Source of the DNA: Sabellastarte sp. h YS-2021 | Lineage: Eukaryota; Annelida; Polychaeta; Sabellida; Sabellidae | Assembly: GCA_964017235.1 (NCBI GenBank) | Contig: OZ024935.1 | Coordinates: forward strand, 32,405,596-32,469,595 | DNA: 64,000 nucleotides | Direction: 5' to 3' | Shown: positions 40,487-54,198 of the stretch, in pieces | Position numbering within the stretch: the first letter of the stretch is position 1 | Layout: the number at the start of each line of letters is the position of its first letter | Translations under genes and position numbers: made by a program | The notes under the pieces: generated by a model | The model's input: only the letters and a program-made list of their open reading frames with translations | Database searches by the model: none | Told to the model about the DNA's origin: nothing

Positions 40487-43400
40487 ACTTACATCTACAT
40501 GGAAAATTCATGTCACGACCTGTCCAAGTTCCCGGAGCACCGTTTTTCCTCCACAATTAAGTCAAATATTGAGATGTAATGCTGAAATTTGGGCAGGACG
40601 TTAGATTCATGTTACTGGTGATGATAGAAAAGATTTCAGACTTACATCTATGTGGGAAACCAGTGTTGCGAACTGTCAAGGCTACATCGCCCAAGTACCC
40701 GGAGCGCCTTTTTTCCTCTGTAACTAAGTGAAATTTTGAGATGAAACCCTGGAATTTGGCCAGGACATTAGTTTTGTGGCACTTGTATTATAGCAATGAT
40801 TTCAGATTTAAATCTACATGGAAAACTAGTGTCATGACCCGTCAAGGCTACATCGCCAAAGTACCTGGAGCGCTGTTTTTCCTCCAAAACTAAGTCAAAT
40901 ATTGAGATGTAATGCTGAAATTTGGGCTGGACGTTAGATTCATGTTACTGGTCATAATAGAAAAGATTTCAGACTTACATCTATGTGGGAAACTAGTGTC
41001 ACGACCTGTCAAGGCTACATCGCCCAAGTACCCGGAGCGCCTTTTTTCCTCTGTAAATAAGTCAAATATTGAGATGTAATGCTGGAATTTAAGTAGGACG
41101 TTAGTTTTGTGGCACTTGTGATTATAGCAATGATTTCAGACTTACATCTACATGGAAAATTCATGTCACGACCTGTCCAAGTTCCCGGAGCACCGTTTTT
41201 CCTCCACAATTAAGTCAAATATTGAGATGTAATGCTGAAATTTGGGCAGGACGTTAGATTCATGTTACTGGTGATGATAGAAAAGATTTCAGACTTACAT
41301 CTATGTGGGAAACCAGTGTTGCGAACTGTCAAGGCTACATCGCCCAAGTACCCGGAGCGCCTTTTTTCCTCTGTAACTAAGTGAAATTTTGAGATGAAAC
41401 CCTGGAATTTGGGCAGGAGATTAGTTTTGTGGCACTTGTATTATAGCAATGATTTCAGACTTAAATCTACATGGGAAACTAGTGTCATGACCCGTCAAGG
41501 CTACATCGCCAAAGTACCTGGAGCGCTGTTTTTCCTCCAAAACTAAGTCAAATATTGAGATGTAATGCTGAAATTTGGGCTGGACGTTAGATTCATGTTA
41601 CTGGTGATAATAGAAAAGATTTCAGACTTACATCTATGTGGGAAACTAGTGTCATGACCTGTCAAGGCTACATCGCCCAAGTACCCGGAGCGCCTTTTTT
41701 CCTCTGTAAATAAGTCAAATATTGAGATGTAACGCTGGAATTTGGGTAGGACGTTAGTTTTGTGGCACTTGTGATTATAGCAATGATTTCAGACTTACAT
41801 CTACATGGAAAATTCATGTCACGACCTGTCCAAGTTCCCGGAGCACCGTTTTTCCTCCACAATTAAGTCAAATATTGAGATGTAATGCTGAAATTTGGGC
41901 AGGACGTTAGATTCATGTTACTGGTGATGATAGAAAAGATTTCAGACTTACATCTATGTGGGAAACCAGTGTTGCGAACTGTCAAGGCTACATCGCCCAA
42001 GTACCCGGAGCGCCTTTTTTCCTCTGTAACTAAGTGAAATTTTGAGATGAAACCCTGGATATTGGGCAGGAGATTAGTTTTGTGGCACTTGTATTATAGC
42101 AATGATTTCAGACTTAAATCTACATGGGAAACTAGTGTCATGACCCGTCAAGGCTACATCGCCAAAGTACCTGGAGCGCTGTTTTTCCTCCAAAACTAAG
42201 TCAAATATTGAGATGTAATGCTGAAATTTGGGCTGGACGTTAGATTCATGTTACTGGTCATAATAGAAAAGATTTCAGACTTACATCTATGTGGGAAACT
42301 AGTGTCACGACCTGTCAAGGCTACATCGCCCAAGTAACCGGAGCGCCTTTTTTCCTCTGTAAATAAGTCAAATATTGAGATGTAACGCTGGAATTTGGGT
42401 AGGACGTTAGTTTTGTGGCACTTGTGATTATAGCAATGATTTCAGACTTACATCTACATGGAAAATTCATGTCACGACCTGTCCAAGTTCCCGGAGCACC
42501 GTTTTTCCTCCACAATTAAGTCAAATATTGAGATGTAATGCTGAAATTTGGGCAGGACGTTAGATTCATGTTACTGGTGATGATAGAAAAGATTTCAGAC
42601 TTACATCTATGTGGGAAACCAGTGTTGCGAACTGTCAAGGCTACATCGCCCAAGTACCCGGAGCGCCTTTTTTCCTCTGTAACTAAGTGAAATTTTGAGA
42701 TGAAACCCTGGATATTGGGCAGGAGATTAGTTTTGTGGCACTTGTATTATAGCAATGATTTCAGACTTAAATCTACATGGGAAACTAGTGTCATGACCCG
42801 TCAAGGCTACATCGCCAAAGTACCTGGAGCGCTGTTTTTCCTCCAAAACTAAGTCAAATATTGAGATGTAATGCTGAAATTTGGGCTGGACGTTAGATTC
42901 ATGTTACTGGTCATAATAGAAAAGATTTCAGACTTACATCTATGTGGGAAACTAGTGTCACGACCTGTCAAGGCTACATCGCCCAAGTAACCGGAGCGCC
43001 TTTTTTCCTCTGTAAATAAGTCAAATATTGAGATGTAACGCTGGAATTTGGGTAGGACGTTAGTTTTGTGGCACTTGTGATTATAGCAATGATTTCAGAC
43101 TTACATCTACATGGAAAATTCATGTCACGACCTGTCCAAGTTCCCGGAGCACCGTTTTTCCTCCACAATTAAGTCAAATATTGAGATGTAATGCTGAAAT
43201 TTGGGCAGGACGTTAGATTCATGTTACTGGTGATGATAGAAAAGATTTCAGACTTACATCTATGTGGGAAACCAGTGTTGCGAACTGTCAAGGCTACATC
43301 GCCCAAGTACCCGGAGCGCCTTTTTTCCTCTGTAACTAAGTGAAATTTTGAGATGAAACCCTGGAATTTGGCCAGGACATTAGTTTTGTGGCACTTGTAT

Positions 43401-45057
43401 TATAGCAATGATTTCAGATTTAAATCTACATGGAAAACTAGTGTCATGACCCGTCAAGGCTACATCGCCAAAGTACCTGGAGCGCTGTTTTTCCTCCAAA
43501 ACTAAGTCAAATATTGAGATGTAATGCTGAAATTTGGGCTGGACGTTAGATTCATGTTACTGGTCATAATAGAAAAGATTTCAGACTTACATCTATGTGG
43601 GAAACTAGTGTCACGACCTGTCAAGGCTACATCGCCCAAGTACCCGGAGCGCCTTTTTTCCTCTGTAAATAAGTCAAATATTGAGATGTAATGCTGGAAT
43701 TTAAGTAGGACGTTAGTTTTGTGGCACTTGTGATTATAGCAATGATTTCAGACTTACATCTACATGGAAAATTCATGTCACGACCTGTCCAAGTTCCCGG
43801 AGCACCGTTTTTCCTCCACAATTAAGTCAAATATTGAGATGTAATGCTGAAATTTGGGCAGGACGTTAGATTCATGTTACTGGTGATGATAGAAAAGATT
43901 TCAGACTTACATCTATGTGGGAAACCAGTGTTGCGAACTGTCAAGGCTACATCGCCCAAGTACCCGGAGCGCCTTTTTTCCTCTGTAACTAAGTGAAATT
44001 TTGAGATGAAACCCTGGAATTTGGGCAGGAGATTAGTTTTGTGGCACTTGTATTATAGCAATGATTTCAGACTTAAATCTACATGGGAAACTAGTGTCAT
44101 GACCCGTCAAGGCTACATCGCCAAAGTACCTGGAGCGCTGTTTTTCCTCCAAAACTAAGTCAAATATTGAGATGTAATGCTGAAATTTGGGCTGGACGTT
44201 AGATTCATGTTACTGGTGATAATAGAAAAGATTTCAGACTTACATCTATGTGGGAAACTAGTGTCATGACCTGTCAAGGCTACATCGCCCAAGTACCCGG
44301 AGCGCCTTTTTTCCTCTGTAAATAAGTCAAATATTGAGATGTAACGCTGGAATTTGGGTAGGACGTTAGTTTTGTGGCACTTGTGATTATAGCAATGATT
44401 TCAGACTTACATCTACATGGAAAATTCATGTCACGACCTGTCCAAGTTCCCGGAGCACCGTTTTTCCTCCACAATTAAGTCAAATATTGAGATGTAATGC
44501 TGAAATTTGGGCAGGACGTTAGATTCATGTTACTGGTGATGATAGAAAAGATTTCAGACTTACATCTATGTGGGAAACCAGTGTTGCGAACTGTCAAGGC
44601 TACATCGCCCAAGTACCCGGAGCGCCTTTTTTCCTCTGTAACTAAGTGAAATTTTGAGATGAAACCCTGGATATTGGGCAGGAGATTAGTTTTGTGGCAC
44701 TTGTATTATAGCAATGATTTCAGACTTAAATCTACATGGGAAACTAGTGTCATGACCCGTCAAGGCTACATCGCCAAAGTACCTGGAGCGCTGTTTTTCC
44801 TCCAAAACTAAGTCAAATATTGAGATGTAATGCTGAAATTTGGGCTGGACGTTAGATTCATGTTACTGGTCATAATAGAAAAGATTTCAGACTTACATCT
44901 ATGTGGGAAACTAGTGTCACGACCTGTCAAGGCTACATCGCCCAAGTAACCGGAGCGCCTTTTTTCCTCTGTAAATAAGTCAAATATTGAGATGTAACGC
45001 TGGAATTTGGGTAGGACGTTAGTTTTGTGGCACTTGTGATTATAGCAATGATTTCAG
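40487..45057 (+). repeat. Copies 63-69, block T-S-V-V-T-S-V
   Basis: First of two identical seven-copy orders (4571 bp). The T allele 'taatgctgg', seen once in the first long segment, occurs four times in this block and the next together. The V-V pair at copies 65-66 is a one-unit duplication inside the block. Confidence 0.87.
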
Positions 45058-48000
45058 ACTTACATCTACATGGAAAATTCATGTCACGACCTGTCCAAGT
45101 TCCCGGAGCACCGTTTTTCCTCCACAATTAAGTCAAATATTGAGATGTAATGCTGAAATTTGGGCAGGACGTTAGATTCATGTTACTGGTGATGATAGAA
45201 AAGATTTCAGACTTACATCTATGTGGGAAACCAGTGTTGCGAACTGTCAAGGCTACATCGCCCAAGTACCCGGAGCGCCTTTTTTCCTCTGTAACTAAGT
45301 GAAATTTTGAGATGAAACCCTGGAATTTGGCCAGGACATTAGTTTTGTGGCACTTGTATTATAGCAATGATTTCAGATTTAAATCTACATGGAAAACTAG
45401 TGTCATGACCCGTCAAGGCTACATCGCCAAAGTACCTGGAGCGCTGTTTTTCCTCCAAAACTAAGTCAAATATTGAGATGTAATGCTGAAATTTGGGCTG
45501 GACGTTAGATTCATGTTACTGGTCATAATAGAAAAGATTTCAGACTTACATCTATGTGGGAAACTAGTGTCACGACCTGTCAAGGCTACATCGCCCAAGT
45601 ACCCGGAGCGCCTTTTTTCCTCTGTAAATAAGTCAAATATTGAGATGTAATGCTGGAATTTAAGTAGGACGTTAGTTTTGTGGCACTTGTGATTATAGCA
45701 ATGATTTCAGACTTACATCTACATGGAAAATTCATGTCACGACCTGTCCAAGTTCCCGGAGCACCGTTTTTCCTCCACAATTAAGTCAAATATTGAGATG
45801 TAATGCTGAAATTTGGGCAGGACGTTAGATTCATGTTACTGGTGATGATAGAAAAGATTTCAGACTTACATCTATGTGGGAAACCAGTGTTGCGAACTGT
45901 CAAGGCTACATCGCCCAAGTACCCGGAGCGCCTTTTTTCCTCTGTAACTAAGTGAAATTTTGAGATGAAACCCTGGAATTTGGGCAGGAGATTAGTTTTG
46001 TGGCACTTGTATTATAGCAATGATTTCAGACTTAAATCTACATGGGAAACTAGTGTCATGACCCGTCAAGGCTACATCGCCAAAGTACCTGGAGCGCTGT
46101 TTTTCCTCCAAAACTAAGTCAAATATTGAGATGTAATGCTGAAATTTGGGCTGGACGTTAGATTCATGTTACTGGTGATAATAGAAAAGATTTCAGACTT
46201 ACATCTATGTGGGAAACTAGTGTCATGACCTGTCAAGGCTACATCGCCCAAGTACCCGGAGCGCCTTTTTTCCTCTGTAAATAAGTCAAATATTGAGATG
46301 TAACGCTGGAATTTGGGTAGGACGTTAGTTTTGTGGCACTTGTGATTATAGCAATGATTTCAGACTTACATCTACATGGAAAATTCATGTCACGACCTGT
46401 CCAAGTTCCCGGAGCACCGTTTTTCCTCCACAATTAAGTCAAATATTGAGATGTAATGCTGAAATTTGGGCAGGACGTTAGATTCATGTTACTGGTGATG
46501 ATAGAAAAGATTTCAGACTTACATCTATGTGGGAAACCAGTGTTGCGAACTGTCAAGGCTACATCGCCCAAGTACCCGGAGCGCCTTTTTTCCTCTGTAA
46601 CTAAGTGAAATTTTGAGATGAAACCCTGGATATTGGGCAGGAGATTAGTTTTGTGGCACTTGTATTATAGCAATGATTTCAGACTTAAATCTACATGGGA
46701 AACTAGTGTCATGACCCGTCAAGGCTACATCGCCAAAGTACCTGGAGCGCTGTTTTTCCTCCAAAACTAAGTCAAATATTGAGATGTAATGCTGAAATTT
46801 GGGCTGGACGTTAGATTCATGTTACTGGTCATAATAGAAAAGATTTCAGACTTACATCTATGTGGGAAACTAGTGTCACGACCTGTCAAGGCTACATCGC
46901 CCAAGTAACCGGAGCGCCTTTTTTCCTCTGTAAATAAGTCAAATATTGAGATGTAACGCTGGAATTTGGGTAGGACGTTAGTTTTGTGGCACTTGTGATT
47001 ATAGCAATGATTTCAGACTTACATCTACATGGAAAATTCATGTCACGACCTGTCCAAGTTCCCGGAGCACCGTTTTTCCTCCACAATTAAGTCAAATATT
47101 GAGATGTAATGCTGAAATTTGGGCAGGACGTTAGATTCATGTTACTGGTGATGATAGAAAAGATTTCAGACTTACATCTATGTGGGAAACCAGTGTTGCG
47201 AACTGTCAAGGCTACATCGCCCAAGTACCCGGAGCGCCTTTTTTCCTCTGTAACTAAGTGAAATTTTGAGATGAAACCCTGGATATTGGGCAGGAGATTA
47301 GTTTTGTGGCACTTGTATTATAGCAATGATTTCAGACTTAAATCTACATGGGAAACTAGTGTCATGACCCGTCAAGGCTACATCGCCAAAGTACCTGGAG
47401 CGCTGTTTTTCCTCCAAAACTAAGTCAAATATTGAGATGTAATGCTGAAATTTGGGCTGGACGTTAGATTCATGTTACTGGTCATAATAGAAAAGATTTC
47501 AGACTTACATCTATGTGGGAAACTAGTGTCACGACCTGTCAAGGCTACATCGCCCAAGTAACCGGAGCGCCTTTTTTCCTCTGTAAATAAGTCAAATATT
47601 GAGATGTAACGCTGGAATTTGGGTAGGACGTTAGTTTTGTGGCACTTGTGATTATAGCAATGATTTCAGACTTACATCTACATGGAAAATTCATGTCACG
47701 ACCTGTCCAAGTTCCCGGAGCACCGTTTTTCCTCCACAATTAAGTCAAATATTGAGATGTAATGCTGAAATTTGGGCAGGACGTTAGATTCATGTTACTG
47801 GTGATGATAGAAAAGATTTCAGACTTACATCTATGTGGGAAACCAGTGTTGCGAACTGTCAAGGCTACATCGCCCAAGTACCCGGAGCGCCTTTTTTCCT
47901 CTGTAACTAAGTGAAATTTTGAGATGAAACCCTGGAATTTGGCCAGGACATTAGTTTTGTGGCACTTGTATTATAGCAATGATTTCAGATTTAAATCTAC

Positions 48001-49628
48001 ATGGAAAACTAGTGTCATGACCCGTCAAGGCTACATCGCCAAAGTACCTGGAGCGCTGTTTTTCCTCCAAAACTAAGTCAAATATTGAGATGTAATGCTG
48101 AAATTTGGGCTGGACGTTAGATTCATGTTACTGGTCATAATAGAAAAGATTTCAGACTTACATCTATGTGGGAAACTAGTGTCACGACCTGTCAAGGCTA
48201 CATCGCCCAAGTACCCGGAGCGCCTTTTTTCCTCTGTAAATAAGTCAAATATTGAGATGTAATGCTGGAATTTAAGTAGGACGTTAGTTTTGTGGCACTT
48301 GTGATTATAGCAATGATTTCAGACTTACATCTACATGGAAAATTCATGTCACGACCTGTCCAAGTTCCCGGAGCACCGTTTTTCCTCCACAATTAAGTCA
48401 AATATTGAGATGTAATGCTGAAATTTGGGCAGGACGTTAGATTCATGTTACTGGTGATGATAGAAAAGATTTCAGACTTACATCTATGTGGGAAACCAGT
48501 GTTGCGAACTGTCAAGGCTACATCGCCCAAGTACCCGGAGCGCCTTTTTTCCTCTGTAACTAAGTGAAATTTTGAGATGAAACCCTGGAATTTGGGCAGG
48601 AGATTAGTTTTGTGGCACTTGTATTATAGCAATGATTTCAGACTTAAATCTACATGGGAAACTAGTGTCATGACCCGTCAAGGCTACATCGCCAAAGTAC
48701 CTGGAGCGCTGTTTTTCCTCCAAAACTAAGTCAAATATTGAGATGTAATGCTGAAATTTGGGCTGGACGTTAGATTCATGTTACTGGTGATAATAGAAAA
48801 GATTTCAGACTTACATCTATGTGGGAAACTAGTGTCATGACCTGTCAAGGCTACATCGCCCAAGTACCCGGAGCGCCTTTTTTCCTCTGTAAATAAGTCA
48901 AATATTGAGATGTAACGCTGGAATTTGGGTAGGACGTTAGTTTTGTGGCACTTGTGATTATAGCAATGATTTCAGACTTACATCTACATGGAAAATTCAT
49001 GTCACGACCTGTCCAAGTTCCCGGAGCACCGTTTTTCCTCCACAATTAAGTCAAATATTGAGATGTAATGCTGAAATTTGGGCAGGACGTTAGATTCATG
49101 TTACTGGTGATGATAGAAAAGATTTCAGACTTACATCTATGTGGGAAACCAGTGTTGCGAACTGTCAAGGCTACATCGCCCAAGTACCCGGAGCGCCTTT
49201 TTTCCTCTGTAACTAAGTGAAATTTTGAGATGAAACCCTGGATATTGGGCAGGAGATTAGTTTTGTGGCACTTGTATTATAGCAATGATTTCAGACTTAA
49301 ATCTACATGGGAAACTAGTGTCATGACCCGTCAAGGCTACATCGCCAAAGTACCTGGAGCGCTGTTTTTCCTCCAAAACTAAGTCAAATATTGAGATGTA
49401 ATGCTGAAATTTGGGCTGGACGTTAGATTCATGTTACTGGTCATAATAGAAAAGATTTCAGACTTACATCTATGTGGGAAACTAGTGTCACGACCTGTCA
49501 AGGCTACATCGCCCAAGTAACCGGAGCGCCTTTTTTCCTCTGTAAATAAGTCAAATATTGAGATGTAACGCTGGAATTTGGGTAGGACGTTAGTTTTGTG
49601 GCACTTGTGATTATAGCAATGATTTCAG
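45058..49628 (+). repeat. Copies 70-76, block T-S-V-V-T-S-V (duplicate)
   Basis: Second occurrence of the seven-copy order. I noticed no base separating it from the first, so it may be one of the more recent events in the window. Confidence 0.87.
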
Positions 49629-52240
49629 ACTTACATCTACATGGAAAATTCATGTCACGACCTGTCCAAGTTCCCGGAGCACCGTTTTTCCTCCACAATT
49701 AAGTCAAATATTGAGATGTAATGCTGAAATTTGGGCAGGACGTTAGATTCATGTTACTGGTGATGATAGAAAAGATTTCAGACTTACATCTATGTGGGAA
49801 ACCAGTGTTGCGAACTGTCAAGGCTACATCGCCCAAGTACCTGGAGCGCCTTTTTTCCTCTGTAACTAAGTGAAATTTTGAGATGAAACCCTGGAATTTG
49901 GCCAGGACATTAGTTTTGTGGCACTTGTATTATAGCAATGATTTCAGATTTAAATCTACATGGAAAACTAGTGTCATGACCCGTCAAGGCTACATCGCCA
50001 AAGTACCTGGAGCGCTGTTTTTCCTCCAAAACTAAGTCAAATATTGAGATGTAATGCTGAAATTTGGGCTGGACGTTAGATTCATGTTACTGGTCATAAT
50101 AGAAAAGATTTCAGACTTACATCTATGTGGGAAACTAGTGTCACGACCTGTCAAGGCTACATCGCCCAAGTACCCGGAGCGCCTTTTTTCCTCTGTAAAT
50201 AAGTCAAATATTGAGATGTAACGCTGGAATTTAAGTAGGACGTTAGTTTTGTGGCACTTGTGATTATAGCAATGATTTCAGACTTACATCTACATGGAAA
50301 ATTCATGTCACGACCTGTCCAAGTTCCCGGAGCACCGTTTTTCCTCCACAGTTAAGTCAAATATTGAGATGTAATGCTGAAATTTGGGCAGGACGTTAGA
50401 TTCATGTTACTGGTGATGATAGAAAAGATTTCAGACTTACATCTATGTGGGAAACCAGTGTTGCGAACTGTCAAGGCTACATCGCCCAAGTACCCGGAGC
50501 GCCTTTTTTCCTCTGTAACTAAGTGAAATTTTGAGATGAAACCCTGGAATTTGGGCAGGAGATTAGTTTTGTGGCACTTGTATTATAGCAATGATTTCAG
50601 ACTTAAATCTACATGGGAAACTAGTGTCATGACCCGTCAAGGCTACATCGCCAAAGTACCTGGAGCGCTGTTTTTCCTCCAAAACTAAGTCAAATATTGA
50701 GATGTAATGCTGAAATTTGGGGTGGACGTTAGATTCATGTTACTGGTGATAATAGAAAAGATTTCAGACTTACATCTATGTGGGAAACTAGTGTCATGAC
50801 CTGTCAAGGCTACATCGCCCAAGTACCCGGAGCGCCTTTTTTCCTCTGTAAATAAGTCAAATATTGAGATGTAACGCTGGAATTCGGGTAGGACGTTAGT
50901 TTTGTGGCACTTGTGATTATAGCAATGATTTCAGACTTACATCTACATGGAAAATTCATGTCACGACCTGTCCAAGTTCCCGGAGCACCGTTTTTCCTCC
51001 ACAATTAAGTCAAATATTGAGATGTAATGCTGAAATTTGGGCAGGACGTTAGATTCATGTTACTGGTGATGATAGAAAAGATTTCAGACTTACATCTATG
51101 TGGGAAACCAGTGTTGCGAACTGTCAAGGCTACATCGCCCAAGTACCCGGAGCGCCTTTTTTCCTCTGTAACTAAGTGAAATTTTGAGATGAAACCCTGG
51201 ATATTGGGCAGGAGATTAGTTTTGTGGCACTTGTATTATAGCAATGATTTCAGACTTAAATCTACATGGGAAACTAGTGTCATGACCCGTCAAGGCTACA
51301 TCGCCAAAGTACCTGGAGCGCTGTTTTTCCTCCAAAACTAAGTCAAATATTGAGATGTAATGCTGAAATTTGGGCTGGACGTTAGATTCATGTTACTGGT
51401 CATAATAGAAAAGATTTCAGACTTACATCTATGTGGGAAACTAGTGTCACGACCTGTCAAGGCTACATCGCCCAAGTACCCGGAGCGCCTTTTTTCCTCT
51501 GTAAATAAGTCAAATATTGAGATGTAACGCTGGAATTTGGGTAGGACGTTAGTTTTGTGGCACTTGTGATTATAGCAATGATTTCAGACTTACATCTACA
51601 TGGAAAATTCATGTCACGACCTGTCCAAGTTCCCGGAGCACCGTTTTTCCTCCACAATTAAGTCAAATATTGAGATGTAATGCTGAAATTTGGGCAGGAC
51701 GTTAGATTCATGTTACTGGTGATGATAGAAAAGATTTCAGACTTACATCTATGTGGGAAACCAGTGTTGCGAACTGTCAAGGCTACATCGCCCAAGTACC
51801 CGGAGCGCCTTTTTTCCTCTGTAACTAAGTGAAATTTTGAGATGAAACCCTGGAATTTGGCCAGGACATTAGTTTTGTGGCACTTGTATTATAGCAATGA
51901 TTTCAGATTTAAATCTACATGGAAAACTAGTGTCATGACCCGTCAAGGCTACATCGCCAAAGTACCTGGAGCGCTGTTTTTCCTCCAAAACTAAGTCAAA
52001 TATTGAGATGTAATGCTGAAATTTGGGCTGGATGTTAGATTCATGTTACTGGTCATAATAGAAAAGATTTCAGACTTACATCTATGTGGGAAACTAGTGT
52101 CACGACCTGTCAAGGCTACATCGCCCAAGTACCCGGAGCGCCTTTTTTCCTCTGTAAATAAGTCAAATATTGAGATGTAACGCTGGAATTTAAGTAGGAC
52201 GTTAGTTTTGTGGCACTTGTGATTATAGCAATGATTTCAG
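49629..52240 (+). repeat. Copies 77-80, block P-H-F-p
   Basis: Matches copies 36-39 including two rare markers, 'tggggtgg' in the H copy and 'ctggatgtt' in the last copy (T at 52033). Copy 78 has a private C at 50885 ('aattcggg'). Confidence 0.86.
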
Positions 52241-54198
52241 ACTTACATCTACATGGAAAATTCATGTCACGACCTGTCCAAGTTCCCGGAGCACCGTTTT
52301 TCCTCCACAATTAAGTCAAATATTGAGATGTAATGCTGAAATTTGGGCAGGACGTTAGATTCATGTTACTGGTGATGATAGAAAAGATTTCAGACTTACA
52401 TCTATGTGGGAAACCAGTGTTGCGAACTGTCAAGGCTACATCGCCCAAGTACCCGGAGCGCCTTTTTTCCTCTGTAACTAAGTGAAATTTTGAGATGAAA
52501 CCCTGGATATTGGGCAGGAGATTAGTTTTGTGGCACTTGTATTATAGCAATGATTTCAGACTTAAATCTACATGGGAAACTAGTGTCATGACCCGTCAAG
52601 GCTACATCGCCAAAGTACCTGGAGCGCTGTTTTTCCTCCAAAACTAAGTCAAATATTGAGATGTAATGCTGAAATTTGGGCTGGACGTTAGATTCATGTT
52701 ACTGGTCATAATAGAAAAGATTTCAGACTTACATCTATGTGGGAAACTAGTGTCACGACCTGTCAAGGCTACATCGCCCAAGTACCCGGAGCGCCTTTTT
52801 TCCTCTGTAAATAAGTCAAATATTGAGATGTAACGCTGGAATTTGGGTAGGACGTTAGTTTTGTGGCACTTGTGATTATAGCAATGATTTCAGACTTACA
52901 TCTACATGGAAAATTCATGTCACGACCTGTCCAAGTTCCCGGAGCACCGTTTTTCCTCCACAATTAAGTCAAATATTGAGATGTAATGCTGAAATTTGGG
53001 CAGGACGTTAGATTCATGTTACTGGTGATGATAGAAAAGATTTCAGACTTACATCTATGTGGGAACCAGTGTTGCGAACTGTCAAGGCTACATCGCCCAA
53101 GTACCCGGAGCGCCTTTTTTCCTCTGTAACTAAGTGAAATTTTGAGATGAAACCCTGGAATTTGGCCAGGACATTAGTTTTGTGGCACTTGTATTATAGC
53201 AATGATTTCAGATTTAAATCTACATGGAAAACTAGTGTCATGACCCGTCAAGGCTACATCGCCAAAGTACCTGGAGCGCTGTTTTTCCTCCAAAACTAAG
53301 TCAAATATTGAGATGTAATGCTGAAATTTGGGCTGGACGTTAGATTCATGTTACTGGTCATAATAGAAAAGATTTCAGACTTACATCTATGTGGGAAACT
53401 AGTGTCACGACCTGTCAAGGCTACATCGCCCAAGTACCCGGAGCGCCTTTTTTCCTCTGTAAATAAGTCAAATATTGAGATGTAACGCTGGAATTTAAGT
53501 AGGACGTTAGTTTTGTGGCACTTGTGATTATAGCAATGATTTCAGACTTACATCTACATGGAAAATTCATGTCACGACCTGTCCAAGTTCCCGGAGCACC
53601 GTTTTTCCTCCACAATTAAGTCAAATATTGAGATGTAATGCTGAAATTTGGGCAGGACGTTAGATTCATGTTACTGGTGATGATAGAATAGATTTCAGAC
53701 TTACATCTATGTGGGAAAATAGTGTTGCGACCTGTCAAGGCTACATCGCCCAAGTACCCGGAGCGCCTTTTTTCCTCTGTAACTAAGTGAAATTTTGAGA
53801 TGAAACCCTGGAATTTGGCCAGGACATTAGTTTTGTGGCACTTGTATTATAGCAATGATTTCAGACTTAAATCTACATGGGAAACTAGTGTCATGACCCG
53901 TCAAGGCTACATCGCCAAAGTACCTGGAGCGCTGTTTTTCCTCCAAAACTAAGTCAAATATTGAGATGTAATGCTGAAATTTGGGCTGGACGTTAGATTC
54001 ATGTTACTGGTCATAATAGAAAAGATTTCAGACTTACATCTATGTGGGAAACTAGTGTCACGACCTGTCAAGGCTACATCGCCCAAGTACCCGGAGCGCC
54101 TTTTTTCCTCTGTAAATAAGTCAAATATTGAGATGTAACGCTGGAATTTGGGTAGGACGTTAGTTTTGTGGCACTTGTGATTATAGCAATGATTTCAG
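52241..54198 (+). repeat. Copies 81-83, block F-p-W
   Basis: Copies 81-82 look like an extra F-p pair compared with the first long segment, where F-p is followed at once by W. Copy 82 is the only unit of 652 bp. Copy 83 shares 'gaaaatagtg' with copy 40 and ends the second long segment; unlike copy 40 its B reads 'tggccagg'. Confidence 0.83.
53061..53067 (+). other. Single-base deletion in copy 82
   Basis: Monomer B of copy 82 reads 'gtgggaaccag' where all comparable copies read 'gtgggaaaccag'. It is the only length change I found among the 98 units, and it shifts the phase of every later copy by one. It could be real or a homopolymer error (AAA to AA) of sequencing. Confidence 0.9.
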
